A stretch of DNA of 8,278 nt, from contig DKGH01000020.1 in assembly GCA_002453165.1 (NCBI GenBank), positions 1 through 8,278 of the forward strand, read 5' to 3'. This document shows positions 1 to 5,528 of the stretch, in pieces (positions within the stretch are counted from its first letter, which is position 1; each line of letters begins with the position of its first letter). Source of the DNA: Verrucomicrobia bacterium UBA6775. Its GTDB lineage: Bacteria; Verrucomicrobiota; Verrucomicrobiia; Limisphaerales; UBA1096. The notes beneath the pieces are model-generated. The model saw only the letters and a list, made by a program, of their open reading frames with translations, had not been told where the DNA came from and did no database searches. The translations under genes and the position numbers were made by a program.

Positions 1-2592
1 ATCGCCGGCGAATTCATTCCATTGGCAATGAAAGTGAGGAACGCCGGTCGCGGACATTACACCCAGCAAAACACCAAGTTCTTTATCGTCACCGGCACGA
101 ACCCATTGCCCAGCAAGTTCGTTCCCCATCTCGCGCCCGGCGAGGAGGCCATCCTTCGTTGGCGCTGGAAATGCCCGCCTGAACCTAAGACGATCGAAAT
201 GTGCACCCCCTTCCCCGGCGGACTCGCCACCCACAAATTCAAAACCTATACGGGTCAACCACCGGGGAAACCGATCACATTGCAAAACGATCGAATGCGA
301 ATCGATTTTGTCCCCGGCAAAAACGGTTACGAATACGCCCGCATCCATGGACGAGACGGGGGCGACTGGTTCGAGCTTGGCGTTTGGGCTCCTCTCGCGT
401 CGGTGACCAACTCAGCCGAAACTACAAGCTTCTCACCGCGCGACATCAAGATTTCGGAAAACAACAATTGTCAGTTCGCCACGTTCATTCATGACACCGA
501 CCGCTGGGCCGCCTCAGTCGAGGTTATCCTCCCGATAAACAGCCGACCGATGCGCATTCTCCATCAATTCAAGGCCAAGGTAGACGGGCCTCTTTTTCGC
601 GCCACCGGGCCAAGCATCCACCTCGGCGACGGGACATTCGGCGCGGCAAAAAGCTGGGGGCTTTTCCCTGGGCTCGAGTTTCTCTCCGGGCCAGAGCCGT
701 CCTCCAATCCGCGCGATCTCGCGCCGCCCAACAACAATCGGGCCACCCCCCACCCGAACAAGATCACTGCGCCATTCATGGCCGTGACCGTTTCGCCAGA
801 GAGCAAACTGCCACCGACAGCGTCCGGTTTTTACTATTCGCCCGACAGCCTCAACGGCAGGGCGCAGGCAGAAATCGATTCACCGCGATTGCTGCCGTCA
901 AAACCGCTCAGCCTCTCGCTCACCTGGGATCCCGGTCAAAAATGGGACGGCCGCCTTTCTCTGCCAACCGCACACTATGCTTCACCGAATCAGCCCGCGC
1001 TGGCAAACAGCCATCACCTCGCGCTTTCCATTCCCTCGATTCCCGCCCATGCACCCGAGTATCCGGGCGACAGTTTCCAACCTTATCCAGCCGAGGCTGG
1101 CCAATCTTTTTCAATTCGCGCAGAGCTTTCCGTCACAAGCGGCAACGCGTTGCAAGCATTCGGCGAATGGATTACCCACCGGGGCGGCCTGCCGGAGCCC
1201 AATCCACCACCCCGGTCGTTCACCGATGAGATGTCACTTTGCCGCACCGGCTTCCTCGAGACCGTTCGTGGTGATCGCCCTGGGACGTTTCGCCACTGCA
1301 TCGACTGGGCATCGAACCCTTCCGCGGGATTCAATCTTCTCCTCTGGCTCGACGGCTTGATTACCGGCCACGCCGACTCCCGTGACACGGCAGTTGCCGC
1401 CACTGAACCAATGAGTGGCAATCAACTTGTCAGCCCCAGCCTGACTCACATCCTGCGCTGGGAACTGCCATTCCACTATGGCCGGCTGGCCGAGGGGATC
1501 GAAACACTCGACCGACACATCACAGCCCTTGCCGCCTCTCAGCACCCCGACGGCGGCTGGCGCCAACCCCGCCTCACCGGCAAGCACGCCCGGCTTGGCC
1601 AAGCGGGCGACGCCGTCTCTGGGACAGTCGCCCGCCAAACAATGGACCTTCTGCGGCACGCACGCATCACCGGTAGTTCGGCCTCCCTGAAATCCGGCCT
1701 CAAGGCGCTTGGTTTTCTCAATTCGTTTGCTCTGCCGCGTGGCTCGCAAATGTGGGAGTGCCCGATGTACCAACCGGACATCCTCGCCGCCGCCTACGCC
1801 GTGGCCGCCAATCACGACGCCTGGCGTTGCACCGGCGAAGAGCACTATCTCTCCGAGGCCATCCGGTGGGCGGAAACCGGCGTGCCGTTCATTTACCTTT
1901 GGACGCTGCCGGCCAAGCCGATGATGCTAGGCGCCACCATCCCGGTGTTCGGCAGCACGTTTTTCAGCCACTCGTGGATTGGCGTCCCGGTGCAATGGTG
2001 CGGCCTTGTTTACAGCTACCACGTCTGGCAGTTGCAGGAGACGCTCGGTGCCCGGACCGGCTTGGCTAAGCGCTTAGCCAAGCGCAGTGACCTTGGTTTC
2101 ACTCCGGCCGACTGGCAGCGGATCGTGAGGCACATCACCGTCAGCGCCATGCACCAGCAGTTCACCGACGGCGACAAGATCGGCACCTACCCGGATAGCA
2201 TCGTGGATTTTGACAAGAAGATGCCCGCGTTCATTAACCCGGAGGACATTATGGCCAACGTGCTGCTGCTCAATGGCCACAATCCCGACATCAAAACCAT
2301 CCGCCTTGGCCAAGCGGAACAAACCGTCACAATCAGTTCCGCCGCGAAGATCCAAACAAAAATGAACAACGAATCACTCGCGATTGAGTTCGACTATTAT
2401 CCCGGCCAACCGGTTCACTTTCTCGTGAACAGGATTCAACCAAAAGCCGTTTCGGTTAACGGCAAACCACTCCCGCGCGTTAAACACGCCCCCGATCGCA
2501 ACGCCGGTTGGTGGCAGCCCGACAACCCCGACCGCGTCTACATCACCACCCCGCACCAGACAACAAAAGGGCTCTTGGAAATTTCTTTTTAA
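1..2592 (+). CDS. Large protein of unknown function with beta domains and an alpha/alpha-toroid-like region, 5' truncated
   Basis: The frame is open from the first base of the window to a TAA at 2590-2592 (863 residues visible). The true start is probably upstream: a TTG at 22 could serve, but the codons before it (IAGEFIP) read naturally into an Ig/CARDB-like strand. Numbering from base 1, residues about 1-85 look like a beta-sandwich; about 95-390 are a long strand-rich region starting NDRMRIDFVP; about 410-735 are helical with repeated hairpin-like segments and a QHPDGGW motif at 514-520, reminiscent of alpha/alpha toroids; the end (about 775-863) is beta-rich with VNGKPL. This resembles the overall plan of some polysaccharide lyases and six-hairpin glycosidases, but I see no diagnostic catalytic motif and do not assign an activity. 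The downstream sulfatase makes a carbohydrate role plausible. Three palindrome sites fall in the gene, encoding LGQA (532), LAKRLAKR (688) and LGQA (769). Confidence 0.85.
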   Translation: MAGEFIPLAMKVRNAGRGHYTQQNTKFFIVTGTNPLPSKFVPHLAPGEEAILRWRWKCPPEPKTIEMCTPFPGGLATHKFKTYTGQPPGKPITLQNDRMRIDFVPGKNGYEYARIHGRDGGDWFELGVWAPLASVTNSAETTSFSPRDIKISENNNCQFATFIHDTDRWAASVEVILPINSRPMRILHQFKAKVDGPLFRATGPSIHLGDGTFGAAKSWGLFPGLEFLSGPEPSSNPRDLAPPNNNRATPHPNKITAPFMAVTVSPESKLPPTASGFYYSPDSLNGRAQAEIDSPRLLPSKPLSLSLTWDPGQKWDGRLSLPTAHYASPNQPALANSHHLALSIPSIPAHAPEYPGDSFQPYPAEAGQSFSIRAELSVTSGNALQAFGEWITHRGGLPEPNPPPRSFTDEMSLCRTGFLETVRGDRPGTFRHCIDWASNPSAGFNLLLWLDGLITGHADSRDTAVAATEPMSGNQLVSPSLTHILRWELPFHYGRLAEGIETLDRHITALAASQHPDGGWRQPRLTGKHARLGQAGDAVSGTVARQTMDLLRHARITGSSASLKSGLKALGFLNSFALPRGSQMWECPMYQPDILAAAYAVAANHDAWRCTGEEHYLSEAIRWAETGVPFIYLWTLPAKPMMLGATIPVFGSTFFSHSWIGVPVQWCGLVYSYHVWQLQETLGARTGLAKRLAKRSDLGFTPADWQRIVRHITVSAMHQQFTDGDKIGTYPDSIVDFDKKMPAFINPEDIMANVLLLNGHNPDIKTIRLGQAEQTVTISSAAKIQTKMNNESLAIEFDYYPGQPVHFLVNRIQPKAVSVNGKPLPRVKHAPDRNAGWWQPDNPDRVYITTPHQTTKGLLEISF
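1594..1603. repeat. Palindrome CTTGGCCAAG, perfect copy
   Basis: Perfect 10-bp palindrome followed by CG. It is read in the LGQA frame inside the alpha-helical region of the first gene, in a loop-like stretch after the QHPDGGW motif. One of six perfect copies in the window. Confidence 0.85.
2061..2082. repeat. Compound 22-bp perfect palindrome made of two repeat units
   Basis: Two single-mismatch units, CTTGGCTAAG (2061-2070) and CTTAGCCAAG (2073-2082), are joined by CG and are reverse complements of each other, so the whole 22 bp is a perfect palindrome. The mismatches are mutually compensating. It encodes LAKRLAK, continuing to R, in the first gene. It could form a hairpin or cruciform. 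Confidence 0.85.
2305..2314. repeat. Palindrome CTTGGCCAAG, perfect copy
   Basis: Perfect copy followed by CGG, read as LGQA between the helical region and the C-terminal beta domain of the first gene, so at an apparent domain boundary. Confidence 0.85.
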
Positions 2593-2634
2593 TTTACGAT
2601 TCGCCTAAATTGCAGGGCACCGTAGCCTACTCGG

Positions 2635-2877
2635 GTGAGCGGGTACGGCTTTACTGATTATGCTGAGAATCATGTGCTCAGGAAACGGCCCTACCTGCAA
2701 AAAGAATGGTCCATCAACGTGTGCCAGAATCCAATCAGGATGGAAAAACAGGAACAAAACCGTTACCGTTTCTTGGGCCGGATCAAGGAACTCGATAATC
2801 GAGTTCTCCGTGTCGTGACGCTCGATGACAAAACAACAATTCACAACGCCTCTCCGGACTGGAGATTTAAACCGTGA
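2635..2877 (+). CDS. DUF4258-type small protein, putative toxin of a two-gene module
   Basis: Encodes 80 residues from a GTG start. The start is chosen because the typical opening of the family, FTDxAxxHVxxR, follows at once (residues 5-15: FTDYAENHVLR). The rest matches the plan I know for DUF4258 proteins: a NP..ME stretch in the middle, then YRFLGRI (44-50), RVLRVVTLDD (56-65) and a C-terminal IHNASPDWRFKP tail. I infer a small soluble cytoplasmic protein. DUF4258 genes are often found directly before a DUF2283 gene, and the pair is generally treated as a putative toxin-antitoxin system; biochemical activity is not readable from the sequence. The gene sits 42 bp after the preceding stop without a clear Shine-Dalgarno sequence, and its stop overlaps the next GTG start by 4 bp (GTGA), indicating translational coupling. 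It is visibly AT-richer than its neighbours and lacks the window's CTTGGCCAAG palindrome. Confidence 0.8.
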   Translation: MSGYGFTDYAENHVLRKRPYLQKEWSINVCQNPIRMEKQEQNRYRFLGRIKELDNRVLRVVTLDDKTTIHNASPDWRFKP

Positions 2878-3092
2878 CTTTAAACTACGACTCAACAACC
2901 GATTCACTCTATATTGACCTATCGTCCAAACCCAACTCGGACAGCCGGGAAATATCAGAAGGTATCGTGCTTGATTACGATGTTGACGGTAACTTGACAG
3001 GGGGCGAAATTGATAAACCCAACAACAAGGTCGATCTTGATAAAATTGTACTCAACAAAGTCCCGTCAGAGGTTGAACAGCTTTCTGCCTAA
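2874..3092 (+). CDS. DUF2283 family protein, putative antitoxin partner
   Basis: Encodes 72 residues from a GTG start within the GTGA overlap with the DUF4258 gene. It carries the characteristic DUF2283 pattern: NYDSTTDSLYIDLS at the start (YD..xDxLYI), then an EISEGIVLDYDVDGNLTGGEI core (about residues 27-47) and a hydrophilic tail. The family is small, soluble and of no proven biochemical function; as the second gene of a DUF4258/DUF2283 pair it is most often interpreted as the antitoxin, which is inference here. Base composition differs from the flanks: 26 of 60 bases are G or C in 2881-2940, against 36 of 60 in 7021-7080. This suggests acquisition as a cassette. The 3' end overlaps the probable start of the sulfatase by about 20 bp. 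Confidence 0.8.
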   Translation: MTLNYDSTTDSLYIDLSSKPNSDSREISEGIVLDYDVDGNLTGGEIDKPNNKVDLDKIVLNKVPSEVEQLSA

Positions 3093-4458
3093 TAGGCTCC
3101 GCCGCCTGTTCCTCTTTGGCGCCCTTTGCAGTGGAACATTTTTTTCCACTCAAGCAGCCGAATATAGTCGCCCAAATGTTATTTTCATTTTGATCGATGA
3201 CATGGGGTTTGGGGACCTGAGTTGCACTGGCAACACGGATGTTGAAACCCAACACATCGACCGGCTCGCCCGGGAAGGGTCGCTCTTCAAACAATTTTAC
3301 GTCGCCTCACCGATCTGCTCTCCCTCGAGGGTGGCGTTCACCACGGGACAGTACCCCGCACGCCATCTCATCAACTCATTCCTCGCGGGACGGAAACGCA
3401 ACCGGGAGCGAGGCATGCGTGATTTTCTGGATCCTGCCGCCCCGGCAATCGCCCGGGCGTTCCGCACTGGAGGCTACGTAACGGCGCACTATGGCAAGTG
3501 GCACATGGGCGGCGGACGCGATGTTGACGATGCCCCGCAGCCAAGCGCCTACGGGTTTGATGAACATTTCGTGAACGCCGAAGGAATGGGACCTCGCATC
3601 GATCGCAAAATCGATCCCAAATACACTTGGACTCCCACTTACGTCGATAAATCCATCGACTTCATCGATCGCAACAAGCGTGAGCCGTTCTATCTCCAAC
3701 TCTGGCTCAATGATGTTCACGATCGACACGTGCCAAGCGATGCGTTTCTCAAGCGCCACGAGCGCCATGCCGACCACCCTTTTACGCACCGCTTTTATGC
3801 CGTGCTCGATGAGATGGACGAACAACTCGGGCGCCTCGTCGACCACGTCGACTCGCTTGGGCTTGGTGAAAAGACATTGTTCGTCCTGACCAGCGACAAC
3901 GGCCCCACCGCCTGGCGACACTACTACCGCAAGGGACCAAAGGTCGCCCCCGGGAGCACGGCTGGTTTTCGTGGACGAAAATGGAGCCTGTACGAGGGCG
4001 GCATTCGTATGCCGTTGATTGTCCGATGGAAAGGCACCATCCCGGCTGGTCGGGTGGATGACTCGTCCATTCTGGCCGCCGTCGATTTTTTCCCGACACT
4101 CAGCCGCTTGGCCAAGGTCACACCGCCACAGGTCGAGTTTGATGGGATCGATGCCGGCCATGTTTTTCTGGGCCAACCTCTTCAACGCGAGACACCGCTC
4201 TTTTGGGAGTATGGTCGTGACAAAAGCTACCTCAAGCCGGGTGGCGTGGTTGATCGCAGTCCCAACTGCGCCATCCGCGAAGGACGTTGGAAACTGCTCA
4301 TCAACGCCGATGGATCGGGACTAGAACTGTACGATTTCGACCAAGCGACTGATGAAGCCCAAAACGTCGCTGCGCAGCATCCGGTAACAGCCAAGCGCTT
4401 GGCCAAGCGGCTACTCGATTGGCGCGCCTCCCTCCCATCACTTGATGACGCCAACTAG
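3073..4458 (+). CDS. Secreted type I (formylglycine) sulfatase
   Basis: Encodes about 461 residues, a normal length for the alkaline-phosphatase-superfamily sulfatases that hydrolyse sulfate esters. Counting from TTG 3073: basic N-terminus and hydrophobic stretch LFLFGALCSGTFFSTQA form a signal peptide with likely cleavage near AQ/AE at residues 30-32; Asp42-Asp43 (ILIDDMG) bind Ca2+; CSPSR has Cys82, the residue converted to formylglycine; GKWH gives Lys142 and His144; NDVH gives His216; SDNG gives Asp275-Asn276; Lys303 lies in FRGRKWS. All expected active-site elements are present. The start is uncertain: the frame is open back to TTG 3010, with TTG also at 3037 and 3046, and has no ATG before the conserved core. 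TTG 3073 gives a sensible signal peptide and only 20 bp overlap with the DUF2283 gene. Substrate is not readable; sulfated polysaccharide is likely from context. Two palindrome sites encode LAK and AKRLAKR. A formylglycine-generating or maturating enzyme is needed but not in the window. Confidence 0.92.
   Translation: MNSFLPNRLRRLFLFGALCSGTFFSTQAAEYSRPNVIFILIDDMGFGDLSCTGNTDVETQHIDRLAREGSLFKQFYVASPICSPSRVAFTTGQYPARHLINSFLAGRKRNRERGMRDFLDPAAPAIARAFRTGGYVTAHYGKWHMGGGRDVDDAPQPSAYGFDEHFVNAEGMGPRIDRKIDPKYTWTPTYVDKSIDFIDRNKREPFYLQLWLNDVHDRHVPSDAFLKRHERHADHPFTHRFYAVLDEMDEQLGRLVDHVDSLGLGEKTLFVLTSDNGPTAWRHYYRKGPKVAPGSTAGFRGRKWSLYEGGIRMPLIVRWKGTIPAGRVDDSSILAAVDFFPTLSRLAKVTPPQVEFDGIDAGHVFLGQPLQRETPLFWEYGRDKSYLKPGGVVDRSPNCAIREGRWKLLINADGSGLELYDFDQATDEAQNVAAQHPVTAKRLAKRLLDWRASLPSLDDAN
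4107..4116. repeat. Palindrome CTTGGCCAAG, perfect copy
   Basis: Perfect copy preceded by CG and followed by G, read as Leu-Ala-Lys in the sulfatase (PTLSRLAKV). In related sulfatases this is a helix after the DFFPTL motif, so the word replaces ordinary helix residues. Confidence 0.8.
4391..4407. repeat. Overlapping palindromes CCAAGCGCTTGG and CTTGGCCAAG
   Basis: CCAAGCGCTTGG at 4391-4402 and CTTGGCCAAG at 4398-4407 overlap, giving one and a half tandem units. They encode AKRLAK, continuing to R, near the C-terminus of the sulfatase. The arrangement parallels the compound site at 2061-2082, with an intact second unit. Confidence 0.85.
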
Positions 4459-5438
4459 GGTTTGATCACACGGAGCAGTTTCATTTGCTCCTTCTCCGGT
4501 TGCTCCAGCAGTTTTGCAAAGGCGCTGTAGAAGGCATTGATATCCCCATAACCGCCGTAGCGACACACAGCCGATCGCCAGCCTTTCTCGTCCAGCATGG
4601 GATAGAACTTTGTCATGAACTGCTTCACGCTTCGACTTTCGGATCGATGGATGAGCAACGCCACCGCCCAAGCGCCGGCATCATAAGCAAGGTGCCGGTA
4701 ATATTTCTTCAAGTGCGGCCTTTCCTTTTCAATTTTTCCGACGTCCTCAAAATCGATCAGTGAAGCCTCGCCTTTCTTCACCTTGCGTGCCATCCGCATT
4801 GAACCTTCCATCGATTTTTCAAAATCAATCCAGTCGTGTTTATCGCCAAGGTAAAACGCCAAAAACTCGGCACCTCCCTCGGTCAGCCAGGTGGGTGTCC
4901 GAGCATGGGCACGCTGAAACACATGGGCGTACTCATGGATGCCACGCGTGTGAAGGTACGGCATCGGGAACCCATGCGGATTGATGAAAACCAGTTCCGC
5001 CAGCGGCTTATCGAGGAAGTCGACATACGAGAGATACGCCTCGGTGGAGCCGTCGCGCGCCCGTTCAACCAACGAGCCGCCTTTGCGTCTCAAGCAATCC
5101 TGCACACGATCCTCTGCCTCGCCGTGTCGGTTGCGGCAGTAGGCTTCGATGATTCTGTCCGCAACCGCGTCCGATTTTAGTTCATCCTTTTCCTGCCCGA
5201 TGATGTAGACGCATAATGGGCCGTAGTTGCCGAGGTATTCGCGTGTCGTGTCAATCCCCTTGCGGAGAACGCGAAACCATTTCTCCGGATAATTCTCGTT
5301 GCGAACATACTCCGGATCCGACTCGGTCAGCACCATCCGCTTGGACTTGTCATCCGCCATGCCGTCAACAACGCCTCCGGCGAGAAACAACCACAGCATC
5401 CATCCCAATCCGCCCGTTTTTAAATTCACTGAAGTCAT
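4455..5438 (-). CDS. Exported HExxH metallopeptidase-like protein (gluzincin type, DUF1570-like)
   Basis: Encodes 327 residues from an ATG at 5438. Residues about 11-28 (LGWMLWLFLAGGVVDGMA) form a signal peptide, so export is likely. The zinc site is HEYAH at 168-172, followed by TPTWLTEGGAEFLAFYL at 181-197, with Glu187 or Glu191 as the likely third ligand. This HExxH...WLxEGxAEF pattern is typical of peptidase MA/DUF1570-like proteins, common in planctomycetes and verrucomicrobia. The C-terminal third is helical, with a YDAGAWAVALLIHR segment matching the helical repeat that often closes such domains. Substrate is unknown; a role in processing exported protein is inference. It is transcribed convergently with the sulfatase, sharing CTAG between the two stops, and divergently from the gene starting at 5529. 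No Shine-Dalgarno sequence is evident before the ATG. It contains no copy of the CTTGGCCAAG palindrome. Confidence 0.85.
   Translation of the reverse strand: MTSVNLKTGGLGWMLWLFLAGGVVDGMADDKSKRMVLTESDPEYVRNENYPEKWFRVLRKGIDTTREYLGNYGPLCVYIIGQEKDELKSDAVADRIIEAYCRNRHGEAEDRVQDCLRRKGGSLVERARDGSTEAYLSYVDFLDKPLAELVFINPHGFPMPYLHTRGIHEYAHVFQRAHARTPTWLTEGGAEFLAFYLGDKHDWIDFEKSMEGSMRMARKVKKGEASLIDFEDVGKIEKERPHLKKYYRHLAYDAGAWAVALLIHRSESRSVKQFMTKFYPMLDEKGWRSAVCRYGGYGDINAFYSAFAKLLEQPEKEQMKLLRVIKP
4472..4491 (+). terminator. Possible weak hairpin downstream of the sulfatase
   Basis: GGAGCA at 4472-4477 can pair with TGCTCC at 4486-4491 across an 8-base loop, starting 14 bases after the sulfatase stop. There is no clear T-tract after it, and it lies inside the coding 3' end of the convergent peptidase, so it is at best a weak terminator. 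Confidence 0.2.
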
Positions 5439-5528
5439 GGCGGAACTGTAGCAACATGGAATTTCAAAAGAAGGGAATTTCGTTTTTTATGCCACTCTGA
5501 CCATCAAAAAGAGTACCTTCCCCTCACC
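5439..5528. promoter_or_regulatory. Divergent intergenic region with an 8-bp direct repeat
   Basis: These 90 bases separate two divergent starts and must hold promoters for both genes if they are not driven from elsewhere. The middle is AT-rich (a T run at 5483-5488). GGAATTTC occurs at 5458-5465 and again at 5474-5481, a start-to-start spacing of 16 bp, which could be an operator half-site pair. I could not pick a convincing -35/-10 pair on either strand. Confidence 0.35.

Noticed and set aside
1234..1845. 203-codon open frame on the minus strand
   Set aside because: Opposite the helical region of the first gene and without recognisable features.
3376..4185. 269-codon open frame on the minus strand
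   Set aside because: Opposite the sulfatase active-site region; a shadow of a strongly supported gene.
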